Source of the DNA: a methanotrophic endosymbiont of Bathymodiolus puteoserpentis (Logatchev)
GTDB taxonomy: Bacteria; Pseudomonadota; Gammaproteobacteria; Methylococcales; Methylomonadaceae
NCBI RefSeq assembly: GCF_900128525.1
Contig: NZ_FQTQ01000108.1
Location: 62,001-126,000, forward strand
Reading direction: 5' to 3'
Length of the DNA: 64,000 nucleotides
Positions 54,350 through 63,827 of this stretch are shown in pieces. Position 1 is the first letter of the stretch, and each line of letters opens with the position of its first letter. The notes under the pieces are model-generated. The model had not been told where the DNA came from and made no database searches. It saw only the letters and a program-made list of their open reading frames with translations. Position numbers and translations under genes: made by a program.

Positions 54350-55282
54350 TTATGAAAAATGTTCGAAGCCGCCTACGACAAAATCAGACACCTGCCCTGC
54401 ACGCTCCAGCCTTAAACCTTGCTCTTGTTCAATAATACCAATACAGGTACAGTCAATACTTAGTTCTGCTACGTTTTCTGGCGCAACCGTAAAGCACAAT
54501 TCATAATCATCTCCTGCAATTAAAGGCATGCGCCAATCCCGTGTATCATTTATATACGCCATAACAGCATCAGATACAGGAATTTTCTGATAATCCAACC
54601 TAGCACCGACAGAACTTTTCTCCAAAATATGCCCCAAATCAGCCACCAAACCATCGGAAATATCTACACAGGCATTAGCCACAGAGCGAAGCGCCAATCC
54701 TTCAACCACTCTTGGCTCCGGCGTATTAAATCTATCTAAAACTGGCAAACCCTTATCGCCCACATAACCTTGCTTAACCTTCAAACCTAGCCCTGCATCA
54801 CCGATACAACCTGTCACATAAATCAAATCACCAACCTTTGCCGCTGAGCGACGCAACGCTTGCTGCCTAGGTACCAAGCCCATTGCTTGAATAGTTAAAG
54901 TTAGAGGCCCAGATGTCGTATCGCCACCAATCAAATCGACAGCATATTTATCAGCTAAAGCAAATAAGCCTTGAGCAAAACTTTCCAACCATAAAGCATC
55001 AACTTTTGGCATAGTCAAAGCTAATGTTATAGCAACTGGCTCAGCACCCATACTCGCTAAATCACTTAAATTGACAGCCAATAACTTATACCCAAGATGC
55101 TTAGGGTCTACATCAGTAAAAAAATGCACGCCCTCAACCATAGTATCGACGGTAATTGCCAACTCAAAACCTTCTGGCACAGCAAGCAACGCACAATCAT
55201 CTCCTACAGCTAACTGCGTACTCCCCTGCTTGGCAGGGCGCGTAAAAAATTGCTTAATTAAATTAAATTCTGCTAGTGCCAT
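54350..55282 (-). CDS. thiL: Thiamine-monophosphate kinase
   Basis: This 310-residue PurM-like kinase has the ThiL motifs GDDCALL, TVDTMVEGVHF, VNLSDLASMGAEP and GGDTTSGPL, and DISDGLVADLGHIL. It makes thiamine diphosphate. It starts 5 bp before the upstream small gene ends and leads into pgpA. NusB, often its neighbour, is not present. Confidence 0.95.
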   Translation of the reverse strand: MALAEFNLIKQFFTRPAKQGSTQLAVGDDCALLAVPEGFELAITVDTMVEGVHFFTDVDPKHLGYKLLAVNLSDLASMGAEPVAITLALTMPKVDALWLESFAQGLFALADKYAVDLIGGDTTSGPLTLTIQAMGLVPRQQALRRSAAKVGDLIYVTGCIGDAGLGLKVKQGYVGDKGLPVLDRFNTPEPRVVEGLALRSVANACVDISDGLVADLGHILEKSSVGARLDYQKIPVSDAVMAYINDTRDWRMPLIAGDDYELCFTVAPENVAELSIDCTCIGIIEQEQGLRLERAGQVSDFVVGGFEHFS

Positions 55283-55286
55283 ATAG

Positions 55287-55748
55287 CTAATTTTTCTGTA
55301 ACTGCTGCAGAGCTTTATTACGTTCCTGTACTTGGCGTTCCATATCTAAGAGCTTACCACTTAAATCCTCTGACCTATTCGGCGCATAAACCTTATCTGT
55401 CCTATTATTGAATTCCTCAACCGTCTGTAATTGAAAATGTACTGATTCATTCGATATCTTTATTCTTTTACTTACTTTTTGTATATGTTCTGATTCAAGC
55501 GGTACCTCACTATCACTCTTTGGAGCAAGCATCTGTTCCAGAGCTTGTTCTGATGCCAACACACGCTGTTGCTGAATTTTCTGCAAATCCTGCTCTTTAA
55601 TATATTTATTTTTTACTAAAAAGCTCGCTGCTGAATTCTCAGGACAGTTTCCTTTTTTATAGGTCACTTTCCCCTTGAACTCACATTTAGTAATAGCCTG
55701 TACGGGTTGCACAAAGCCAAACAGTAAAAAAACGATTACAAACTGCAT
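55287..55748 (-). CDS. Periplasmic DUF4124-like protein
   Basis: This 153-residue protein has a signal peptide (about 1-18) and a DUF4124-like N-terminus (ITKCEFKGKVTYKKGNCPENS) with two cysteines likely to pair in the periplasm. The C-terminal half is charged and helical, probably coiled coil (SGKLLDMERQVQERNKALQQL). Its function is unknown. It lies 4 bp before thiL. Confidence 0.72.
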   Translation of the reverse strand: MQFVIVFLLFGFVQPVQAITKCEFKGKVTYKKGNCPENSAASFLVKNKYIKEQDLQKIQQQRVLASEQALEQMLAPKSDSEVPLESEHIQKVSKRIKISNESVHFQLQTVEEFNNRTDKVYAPNRSEDLSGKLLDMERQVQERNKALQQLQKN

Positions 55749-55815
55749 ATATCCCTCACATGAACAAGACCAAGCACTTTAACATAGCCAGAGAAAATCC
55801 CTGAATTTAATTAAG

Positions 55816-57285
55816 CTATTTTTTCGAAACCCAAACAGAGTTCAAATTAAGCGATTTTTTCATTTTAATCGCATAAGCTGCCGCTTCCGATTTATCTTTA
55901 AATCCGGCTACTCGCACCCTAAACCACCTAACGCCCTGCACATCAACAGGCACTACTTCCGCTGGAATGCCTTTCTGTTTATATTCTTGTACTTTTTTAT
56001 CGGTATACCATCGCTGCTTAAACGAAATTAAATTTACCACCCATTCTTGCGCCACAGCATGCTTAACTGCTTTACGCTTAACTTTTACACGCTTTGAACT
56101 AACTATCTTAGCCTCAAGAGCAGCTAATTTTTCATCTATATCAACTAGACGCTGATCTATTAACGTCTGAATTTCCTCTGTATTTATAGAGTTCATCTGC
56201 CCTTGCAGCGCATTCAAGCGCTCAGGTATATTATTAATAAGTACCTGCATACTTTGCACACTCAACTGCAAATCTGCAATTTTTGCATCATTGGGATCTG
56301 CTAATTTAATTGCAGGCACTGCCAAACGATCCTCAATATCCATCAAGCTTTCCTGCATACGCTCAACACTTGACTGCACTCCCGAGTTTAAAACAACAAC
56401 AGTAATCCCTACAATCAAAGCTATTACACCAACAACTAAAGCACTAATACTCCACACTTTAAGCTTCTTATTAGCCTCATCCAACTCTCTATTAGCTTTT
56501 TTTTGATTTTTGACCACCTTATCCAAAGCTTCAGAAAAATTAAGCCCTAATTTTAATTCAGCCAACTCACTTTCTATCTGAGCAACCCTTTCACTCTGAT
56601 CATTGGTCATCACTGAATTACTTGAACTAGGAGTAACGGCTGCATCAACTCTCTCAGGGACAACTTCAGGATTTGCTACAGCAGCAGCCTGCTCGACCTG
56701 ATCAGGCGTCGATAATTCTACAGCTTTTTCTTTAAGCTCATCATCATCAGCAGAAATATCAAAATCTGCCAATAAAAAATCATCCTCCTCATCATCAACT
56801 GAAAATTCATCAATCTCAGTCATACTTTCAGTAGAATCTACATCCACTTTAGGTTTTTCCTGCATAGCGACCTCAATACCTTCTTGCTCAGCTAATAAAT
56901 CATCAGCAAATGCACTCATTTCATCGTCAGTAAGCACAGATGATGGCTCTGGAGCGGTGCTAGCTTCAACCTTTGTATCAGTGGCTTCATTCTCTCCCTG
57001 ATCATCCGCAAATTCATCAATCTCTTTATTACTCAAATCAGCTGCCTGCCCCTGCTCCGCACTAACACCATCCAATAAAGAATCCACTAAATCATCAACG
57101 CTTTCAGAAAACTCATCATCTAAGGCCTCATCACTCTGACTATCACCTAGCAAGCGGTCAATCGCATCATCACTATCAAGTACATCTTGGTCATTATCCA
57201 CTTGATCGACAGTATCCTGCAGCATTTTATCTAAATCATCATCGAAACTGCTGTCAGCTTGTTTATCTTGTTCAGAATCAGCCAT
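55816..57285 (-). CDS. SPOR-domain membrane protein with long acidic cytoplasmic region
   Basis: This 489-residue protein has a very acidic, repetitive N-terminal ~200 residues rich in Asp/Glu (DDDLDKMLQDTVDQV, DEFSVDDEEDDF), a coiled-coil stretch, one transmembrane helix (about 280-305, WSISALVVGVIALIVGITVVVL), a periplasmic coiled coil and a C-terminal SPOR domain (WVNLISFKQRWYTDKKVQEY to the end). SPOR domains bind denuded glycans at division sites. A division role is inferred. ATG 57285 is chosen since it follows an SD-like AGG. Confidence 0.83.
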   Translation of the reverse strand: MADSEQDKQADSSFDDDLDKMLQDTVDQVDNDQDVLDSDDAIDRLLGDSQSDEALDDEFSESVDDLVDSLLDGVSAEQGQAADLSNKEIDEFADDQGENEATDTKVEASTAPEPSSVLTDDEMSAFADDLLAEQEGIEVAMQEKPKVDVDSTESMTEIDEFSVDDEEDDFLLADFDISADDDELKEKAVELSTPDQVEQAAAVANPEVVPERVDAAVTPSSSNSVMTNDQSERVAQIESELAELKLGLNFSEALDKVVKNQKKANRELDEANKKLKVWSISALVVGVIALIVGITVVVLNSGVQSSVERMQESLMDIEDRLAVPAIKLADPNDAKIADLQLSVQSMQVLINNIPERLNALQGQMNSINTEEIQTLIDQRLVDIDEKLAALEAKIVSSKRVKVKRKAVKHAVAQEWVVNLISFKQRWYTDKKVQEYKQKGIPAEVVPVDVQGVRWFRVRVAGFKDKSEAAAYAIKMKKSLNLNSVWVSKK

Positions 57286-57503
57286 TTTCCTGCACCTCTT
57301 GCACAATAAATCTAATCAGATTAATTTTAACATTAAATCAAAACGCCAATAATGTAATCTATAGCGACCAATCATTACTTTTATAAAGCATTTATTAATG
57401 ATAAATAGCCAACCACACTCAAAGAAATTTATATTCACTCTCCTTTTCATATTTATGCTACGCTAAAGTTATATAAGCATTTCCACACGCACAAGGAGCC
57501 AGT

Positions 57504-57977
57504 ATGTCTAGCGTTACTTTAGGTAGTCCCGTACCAAATTTTGAAGCAATATCTACTGGGGATAAATCCATCCAGCTATCCGACTACCGAGGAAAATACC
57601 TTATTTTGTACTTCTATCCCCGCGACAACACGCCAGGTTGCACAACCGAAGGGCAAAACTTTCGCGACAAAATAGCTGAATTTTCAGCATTAAATGCCGT
57701 CATTTTAGGTGTTTCTCGTGATAGTGTGCGTGTGCACGAAGGCTTTAAAGCAAAACAAAATTTTCCGTTTGACCTACTTTCTGATCAAGAAGAAAAATTA
57801 TGTACTTTATTTGATGTCATTAAAATGAAGAACATGTACGGCAAGAAAGTACGTGGCATAGAGCGCAGTACTTTTCTCATTGATCCTAATGGCATATTAA
57901 TTCACGAATGGCGAAAAGTGAAAGTCAAAGTGCATATTGATGAAGTACTACAAACCTTAAAAGAGCTAGGAGCATAG
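57504..57977 (+). CDS. Bcp-like peroxiredoxin, single-cysteine type
   Basis: This 157-residue peroxiredoxin has the peroxidatic site NTPGCTTEGQNFRD but lacks the second Cys five residues later that Bcp at 38389 has, so it would need another partner to be resolved. A strong AAGGAG precedes the ATG. The PhoH gene follows after 2 bp, so the two are co-transcribed. Confidence 0.92.
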   Translation: MSSVTLGSPVPNFEAISTGDKSIQLSDYRGKYLILYFYPRDNTPGCTTEGQNFRDKIAEFSALNAVILGVSRDSVRVHEGFKAKQNFPFDLLSDQEEKLCTLFDVIKMKNMYGKKVRGIERSTFLIDPNGILIHEWRKVKVKVHIDEVLQTLKELGA

Positions 57978-57979
57978 AT

Positions 57980-59395
57980 ATGAATATCAGCGCTAATAAA
58001 AAATTATTCGTTTTAGACACTAATGTTTTAATGCATGACCCCGCTGCTTTATTCCATTTTCAAGAACACAATATTTTTATCCCAATGATTGTACTTGAAG
58101 AGCTTGACCATGCCAAAAGAGGCGTAACTGAAGTTGCTAGAAATGTACGCCAAGTCAGCCGGTTTATTGATGATTTATTAAAAGGCACGGATCAGAATGA
58201 CATCAAAGAAGGGCTCGCTCTTTCACAACTACAAAGCTCAGGACAAAAAGAAAATGCCCTTGATGGTCGTTTATTTTTCCAAACACAACACATGACTTCA
58301 GAGTTACCTGCTTCAATGCCAGGTAGTCTAGCTGATAATTCAATTCTCAGTATTGTTCTAGCCTTAAGCAAAGAATATCCAAATACGCAAGTTATCTTGG
58401 TTTCTAAAGATATTAATATGCGCATCAAAGCCGCGGCACTGGAAATAAAAGCTGAAGATTACCATAGCGACCAAACGCTCGATGATATTGATTTACTTTA
58501 CAGCGGTTCTACCGCTTTACCTGAAGATTTTTGGGAAACCCATGGCAGTAAAATGGAATCTTGGGTTGAAGACGGTCATACCTATTATAAACTAGCAGGC
58601 CCACTCGTTGCAGGCTGGTTTCCTAGTCAATATTTATATATAGAAAATGGCTCTGACTCTGATTTTGAAGCTATCGTCCGCAGTATTGATAATGATACAG
58701 CCACCTTGGAATTAGCAAAGAATTATCGTGAAGGTCACCATATGACATGGGGAATTAACGCTAAAAATAGAGAACAAAACTTTGCTATTAATGTATTAAT
58801 GGACCCAGAAATTGACTTTGTCACTTTACTCGGCACCGCAGGCACAGGAAAAACATTGCTTGCATTAGCCGCAGGTCTAGCACAGACCATGGACGACAAA
58901 ACGTATAAAGAAATCATTATGACACGCGAAACAGTACCTGTTGGTGAGGACATAGGTTTCCTACCCGGCACAGAAGAAGAAAAAATGACACCATGGATGG
59001 GTGCTTTAATTGATAACCTTGAATTACTAGGCGATCAAACCGAGAACAGTGACTGGGAACAAAACGTCACAAAAACAATTGTTATGAACAAAATTAAGAT
59101 TCGTTCACTTAACTTTATGCGTGGTCGCACTTTTTTAGGTCGTTACCTTATTATTGACGAAGCACAAAATCTAACCCCTAAACAAATGAAGACCCTTATC
59201 ACTCGCGCGGGCCCCGGTACAAAAATAGTGTGTATTGGTAATTTATCCCAAATCGACACCCCCTACTTAACGGCGACTAGTTCAGGCTTAACTTATGTCG
59301 TGGATAAATTTAAGTCATGGGAACATGCCGCACATATCACTTTAAAACGTGGCGAACGCTCACGCTTAGCCGACCATGCCTCAGAAATTTTATAA
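57980..59395 (+). CDS. PIN-PhoH fusion ATPase/ribonuclease (PhoH2-like)
   Basis: This 471-residue protein has an N-terminal PIN domain (FVLDTNVLMHDP, IVLEELDHAKRG, DGRLFFQ, LADNSILSI and VLVSKDINMRIKA) and a C-terminal PhoH ATPase domain with Walker [16 protein letters not shown] and Walker B YLIIDEAQNL. PhoH2 proteins are RNA helicases/ribonucleases. Cellular role here is unknown. It follows a one-Cys peroxiredoxin by 2 bp. Confidence 0.92.
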   Translation: MNISANKKLFVLDTNVLMHDPAALFHFQEHNIFIPMIVLEELDHAKRGVTEVARNVRQVSRFIDDLLKGTDQNDIKEGLALSQLQSSGQKENALDGRLFFQTQHMTSELPASMPGSLADNSILSIVLALSKEYPNTQVILVSKDINMRIKAAALEIKAEDYHSDQTLDDIDLLYSGSTALPEDFWETHGSKMESWVEDGHTYYKLAGPLVAGWFPSQYLYIENGSDSDFEAIVRSIDNDTATLELAKNYREGHHMTWGINAKNREQNFAINVLMDPEIDFVTLLGTAGTGKTLLALAAGLAQTMDDKTYKEIIMTRETVPVGEDIGFLPGTEEEKMTPWMGALIDNLELLGDQTENSDWEQNVTKTIVMNKIKIRSLNFMRGRTFLGRYLIIDEAQNLTPKQMKTLITRAGPGTKIVCIGNLSQIDTPYLTATSSGLTYVVDKFKSWEHAAHITLKRGERSRLADHASEIL

Positions 59396-59425
59396 AAAAA
59401 TTGCTAAATCATTTTATTACAGGCG

Positions 59426-59457
59426 AATCCAGTAGATAATAGCCTATCTGCTGGATT
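59426..59457 (+). terminator. Hairpin downstream of PIN-PhoH
   Basis: AATCCAGTAGATA pairs with TATCTGCTGGATT with one mismatch. It lies 30 bp after the stop; the U-tract is weak. Confidence 0.55.
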
Positions 59458-59557
59458 TGACATATTGCGATAACAACGATAACTTAATGGGTTGATTTTT
59501 AAAAACCTCCGCAATTACAATACAACTCGCTATATAGCCACTTTTTAAGAGCCACGA

Positions 59558-60742
59558 ATGGAAGAATTTCACCGTATTAGTCGTCTACCGCCTTATGTTT
59601 TTAACATTGTTAATGAATTAAAAGCAAAAGCACGCGCACAAGGCGAAGATATTATCGACTTTGGCATGGGCAATCCAGACCAACCTACTCCGCAACATAT
59701 TGTTGATAAAATGGTGGAGGCTACACAGCGCCACGACACACATCGCTATTCAGTATCTAAAGGAATTCCTAGGCTGCGCCGCGCCATAACTAATTGGTAT
59801 AAAAGCCGCTTTAATGTCGACCTAGATCCAGAAACTGAAGCTATTGTCACCATTGGCTCTAAAGAAGGTTTAGCACATTTAGCATTGGCAACACTAGGCC
59901 CTGGCGACACGGTTATGGTGCCTAACCCCGCTTACCCTATTCACCCTTATGGCGTCGTTATTGCCGGTGCTGATTTACGCCATGTAAAAATGGTACCAGG
60001 GGTGGATTTTGTTGAAGAATTACATAAAGCAATCACGGAATCTTGGCCTAAGCCTAAAATGCTGATTCTTAATTTTCCTGGCAACCCTACCTCACAGTGT
60101 GTGGAGCTGGAATTTTTTAAGCGCATCATCGAAGTCGCTAAAGAGCACAAAATATGGGTAGTACATGATATTGCCTATGCGGACATCGTGTTTGATGGCT
60201 ATAAAGCCCCTTCTATTTTGCAAGTTCCCGGCGCCAAAGAAGTTGCTGTAGAGTTTTTCTCATTATCAAAAAGCTATAATATGCCTGGCTGGCGTGTTGG
60301 CTTTATGTGCGGAAACCCTGAATTAGTTGCAGCACTTGCTCGCATTAAATCTTATTTGGATTATGGTATGTTTACCCCTATTCAAATTGCAGCCATCACT
60401 GCTTTAGAAGGCCCACAGGATTGTGTTGCTGAGATTTGTGCAATGTACAAAGAGCGGCGCGATGTGCTGTGCGATGGCCTCAACTCAATAGGCTGGAATA
60501 TAGAAAAACCCAAAGCTACCATGTTTGTTTGGGCGCCGATTCCTGAGGCCTACCAAGCTATGGGTTCAATTGAGTTCTCTAAAAAGCTAATTACCGATGC
60601 CAAAGTTGCCGTCTCACCAGGTATTGGCTTTGGTCAATTTGGTGATGACCATGTACGTTTTAGTTTAATTGAAAATGAACACCGCACTCGCCAAGCTGTT
60701 CGCGGACTCCGTGCTATGTTCAAAAAAGATGGCCTGATTTGA
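59558..60742 (+). CDS. alaC: Alanine transaminase-like PLP aminotransferase (AlaC)
   Basis: This 394-residue class I aminotransferase has the PLP-lysine motif [15 protein letters not shown] and the N-terminal [16 protein letters not shown] of the AlaC/AlaA group. AlaC makes alanine from pyruvate and glutamate; related proteins act in methionine or homoserine metabolism. hom and thrC follow on the same strand after a hairpin. Confidence 0.85.
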   Translation: MEEFHRISRLPPYVFNIVNELKAKARAQGEDIIDFGMGNPDQPTPQHIVDKMVEATQRHDTHRYSVSKGIPRLRRAITNWYKSRFNVDLDPETEAIVTIGSKEGLAHLALATLGPGDTVMVPNPAYPIHPYGVVIAGADLRHVKMVPGVDFVEELHKAITESWPKPKMLILNFPGNPTSQCVELEFFKRIIEVAKEHKIWVVHDIAYADIVFDGYKAPSILQVPGAKEVAVEFFSLSKSYNMPGWRVGFMCGNPELVAALARIKSYLDYGMFTPIQIAAITALEGPQDCVAEICAMYKERRDVLCDGLNSIGWNIEKPKATMFVWAPIPEAYQAMGSIEFSKKLITDAKVAVSPGIGFGQFGDDHVRFSLIENEHRTRQAVRGLRAMFKKDGLI

Positions 60743-60759
60743 TATAATAAATTTTTTAT

Positions 60760-60783
60760 AAGGCGGATTTTTTAATCCACCTT
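60760..60783 (+). terminator. Hairpin downstream of alaC
   Basis: AAGGCGGATT-TTTT-AATCCACCTT with a following T-rich stretch (TTATT) suggests a terminator. Confidence 0.65.
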
Positions 60784-60886
60784 TATTAATATACACACTA
60801 GATCAACTAATTATAAAACCTAAGCAGGAGCATAGGTTAAATGTAAAGGACTTACCTGTTTATCTATACATGCTCAGGAGTTTGAT

Positions 60887-62197
60887 TTGAAGCCAGTAAA
60901 AATAGGCGTTTTAGGTTTAGGCACTGTCGGCGGCGGTACTGTAAATGTCTTAAAACGTAATGCCAAAGAAATTTCACGCCGCGCAGGAAGGGAAATTGTT
61001 GTCACCTGTGCCTCGGCAAGAGACCTAACTCGAAAACGTTCGTGCGACACCCAAGACATCCGCTTAAGTACTGACCCCTACGAAATTATTAATGACTCTG
61101 AAATAGACATTGTTTTAGAATTAATCGGTGGCACCAGTTTAGCTAAAGAGCTTGTTTTACAAGCAATAGCCAACGGCAAGCATGTCGTCACTGCTAATAA
61201 AGCCTTAATAGCGCTACACGGTAACGAAATTTTTTCAGCAGCCAGTAAAGCCAATGTCATCGTCGCTTATGAAGCTGCGGTCGCTGGTGGCATTCCTATT
61301 ATCAAAGCAATCCGCGAAGGCCTGAGCGGTAATCATATCAACTGGCTAGCAGGCATAATTAATGGTACAGGCAACTTTATTCTCACAGAAATGCGCGATA
61401 AAGGTCGTGATTTTAATGATGTACTTAAAGAAGCACAAGCGCTAGGCTATGCTGAATCAGATCCAACGTTTGATGTTGAAGGCATTGATGCCGGTCATAA
61501 ATTAATGATTCTCGCCTCCATTGCTTTTGGTATCCCACTACAATTTGAAAATGTTTACACCGAAGGCATTACCAAAATCACCCGTGCTGATGTCGAATAT
61601 GCCAATGAATTAGGCTACCGTATTAAACACTTAGGTATTGCCCGTAAAACCAAGGCAGGTATAGAGCTTAGAGTGCACCCCACCCTAATACCTGAGCGCC
61701 GTTTACTGGCTAATGTTGATGGCGTAATGAATGCCGTTTTAGTCAATGCCGATGCCGTTGGCCCAACTTTATACTATGGTGCTGGCGCTGGCGCAGAAGC
61801 TACTGCTTCCGCAGTCATTGCGGATGTGGTCGATGTCGCGCGCGCTTTAACTCTCAACTCAATTAATAAAGTTCCGCATCTTGCCTTTCAAGAAGACTCT
61901 ATTGCTGACTTACATATTTTGACACACGAGCAAATAGAGACCGCCTATTACTTGCGCTTAACGGTTGAAGATAAACCCGGCACCCTAGCACAAATCACCC
62001 AAATACTTGCACAACAAAATATCAGCATCGAAGCTATTTTGCAAAAAGAGCCGCTACCCGATCAAACCCTTGTCCAGATTATTATGCTCACGCAAAAAAC
62101 CATCGAAAAAGAAATGGACGATGCCATTTCTACAATTAAAAATTTATCATCTGTTACCGGTCAGGTAACACGCATCCGGCTTGAAACATTAGGATAA
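60887..62197 (+). CDS. hom: Homoserine dehydrogenase
   Basis: This 436-residue enzyme has the NAD(P)-binding GVLGLGTVGGGTVNVLKRN, the substrate motif NGTGNFILTEM and QALGYAESDPTFDVEGIDAGHK, and a C-terminal ACT domain (about 350-430) for feedback control by threonine. It starts with TTG, supported by an AGGAG 6-8 bases upstream. thrC follows after 6 bp. Confidence 0.96.
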   Translation: MKPVKIGVLGLGTVGGGTVNVLKRNAKEISRRAGREIVVTCASARDLTRKRSCDTQDIRLSTDPYEIINDSEIDIVLELIGGTSLAKELVLQAIANGKHVVTANKALIALHGNEIFSAASKANVIVAYEAAVAGGIPIIKAIREGLSGNHINWLAGIINGTGNFILTEMRDKGRDFNDVLKEAQALGYAESDPTFDVEGIDAGHKLMILASIAFGIPLQFENVYTEGITKITRADVEYANELGYRIKHLGIARKTKAGIELRVHPTLIPERRLLANVDGVMNAVLVNADAVGPTLYYGAGAGAEATASAVIADVVDVARALTLNSINKVPHLAFQEDSIADLHILTHEQIETAYYLRLTVEDKPGTLAQITQILAQQNISIEAILQKEPLPDQTLVQIIMLTQKTIEKEMDDAISTIKNLSSVTGQVTRIRLETLG

Positions 62198-62203
62198 TTA
62201 CCC

Positions 62204-63298
62204 ATGGCAACACATACACGTTACACAGGCTTAATCGAACATTACAGAGACCGTCTTCCAGTCAGCGACTCAACACGAATTATTAGCTTAGGCGAAGGTA
62301 ATACGCCACTTATTGAGTTACATAACATTCCTAAGTTGATTGGCAAGAATGTTAAAATATATATCAAATATGAAGGCTTAAACCCAACAGGCTCATTTAA
62401 AGATCGCGGCATGAGTATGGCCGTCACTAAAGCTGTTGAAGATGGTAGCCAAGCAATCATTTGCGCATCAACAGGTAATACGTCTGCAGCCGCAGCCGCT
62501 TATGCTGTCCGCGCTGGCATTAGAGCCTTTGTTTTAATTCCCGAAGGCAAAATTGCTCAAGGAAAATTAGCACAAACTTTAATGTATGGTGCAGAAATCA
62601 TCCAAATCAGAGGTAACTTTGACGAAGGCATGAGCTTGGTTAAACAAGTTATTGATCATGCGCCAGTGACTATTGTTAACTCAATTAACCCATTTCGAAT
62701 CGAAGGCCAAAAAACGGCTGCTTTTGAAATTGTTGATGAATTAGGTAGAGCGCCTGACTTCCATTGTTTACCTGTGGGTAATGCCGGTAATATTACCGCT
62801 TACTGGAAAGGTTATAGCGAATACGCCAAAGAAACCAACGGAATTGCCGCAGTAAGTAGCAATACACCTGTTATGTGCGGCTATCAAGCAGCCGGTGCTG
62901 CACCTTTCACCGCTGGAAAAATGATTGATAACCCAGAAACAATAGCAACGGCTATTCGCATTGGTCATCCACAGTCTTGGGATTTAGCGTGGAATGTACA
63001 AAAAGAGTCAGGCGGCTGGTTTGATAGCTTTTCTGATGAAAAAATCCTCGCTGCACAAAAAATGCTCTCTGCTTATGAAGGTATTTTCTGTGAACCTGCT
63101 TCAGCGACTTCATTAGCTGGCGCATTAAATGATATTGCCACTGGAAAAATCCCTGAAGGCAGTACAATTGTTTGTACCTTAACAGGTAATGGCTTAAAAG
63201 ACCCTGATACGGCAATTCAACAGTGTACTGAGACACACCCTGTATCGGTTGATGCCTCTTTAGATGCAGTAAAAAAAGCAATATTAGACAATATGTAA
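62204..63298 (+). CDS. thrC: Threonine synthase
   Basis: This 364-residue PLP enzyme has the lysine motif GLNPTGSFKDRGM and the glycine loop HCLPVGNAGNITAYW. It converts O-phosphohomoserine to threonine. thrB is absent from the window. The gene belongs to the short thrC type found in many bacteria. It is coupled to hom by a 6-bp gap. Confidence 0.95.
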   Translation: MATHTRYTGLIEHYRDRLPVSDSTRIISLGEGNTPLIELHNIPKLIGKNVKIYIKYEGLNPTGSFKDRGMSMAVTKAVEDGSQAIICASTGNTSAAAAAYAVRAGIRAFVLIPEGKIAQGKLAQTLMYGAEIIQIRGNFDEGMSLVKQVIDHAPVTIVNSINPFRIEGQKTAAFEIVDELGRAPDFHCLPVGNAGNITAYWKGYSEYAKETNGIAAVSSNTPVMCGYQAAGAAPFTAGKMIDNPETIATAIRIGHPQSWDLAWNVQKESGGWFDSFSDEKILAAQKMLSAYEGIFCEPASATSLAGALNDIATGKIPEGSTIVCTLTGNGLKDPDTAIQQCTETHPVSVDASLDAVKKAILDNM

Positions 63299-63309
63299 GA
63301 ATAAACTTG

Positions 63310-63329
63310 GGGTGGGCACTGCTCACCCT
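63310..63329 (+). terminator. Hairpin after thrC
   Basis: GGTGGGCA-C-TGCTCACC with a following T-rich stretch lies 12 bp after the thrC stop. Confidence 0.6.
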
Positions 63330-63539
63330 TTACTATCGTGCATACTCAATAAACTCCACTTCACACTCTCGTTAAAAACAGCCTCTATTGTTTGTAACAG
63401 GGAAGTAAAAAAATATAATCATCCAAAATATATTTATAAGCTATATTTTTCAAGCGGAACAACTATGAATTCCTCCCCTCGCCCTTCTCGTAGATCGTAC
63501 GAGCAAAGGGAAAGCAGAAAAACCAATCGGCTTACTTGG

Positions 63540-63827
63540 TTAATGAACCGAGGAATGAATAGGCTCCACAATAACTATCTGCTCTATAACATCTTGAACC
63601 TTATGCATAGTTGAAAAATCTAACTCACAGCCATTAAACATATCCATCACCGCCCCACTTAGCAAAGCCTTATGATCGTTCGTTATATGTAAATCTTTTT
63701 CCAAATCGAAACTAGGCTTAATATCCATCACATCTAAATCAAAAATATCAGCAAGTACAAAATAAACGGTCATAGTCATCATATTTTTGATAGTATCCAC
63801 TTCACTTGCACCTAATTTTCCACACAT
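63540..63827 (-). CDS. ACP-like protein lacking the phosphopantetheine serine
   Basis: This 95-residue protein aligns by eye along its length with acyl carrier proteins: a first helix (YFVLADIFDLDVMDI), FDLEKDL at the place of FVEDLG, then a second and third helix ending HKVQDVIEQIV as in TTVQAAIDYI. The DSL motif that carries phosphopantetheine is replaced by ITND, so it cannot be a normal carrier. GAGGTG precedes the ATG. No fatty-acid or polyketide gene is close. It is convergent with thrC. Confidence 0.68.
   Translation of the reverse strand: MCGKLGASEVDTIKNMMTMTVYFVLADIFDLDVMDIKPSFDLEKDLHITNDHKALLSGAVMDMFNGCELDFSTMHKVQDVIEQIVIVEPIHSSVH

Noticed and set aside
63465-63614. 49-residue basic frame on the + strand (MNSSPRPSRRS...)
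   Set aside because: It overlaps the 3' end of the ACP-like gene; the SD is weak and the C-terminal half reads like antisense sequence. A real small protein is not excluded.
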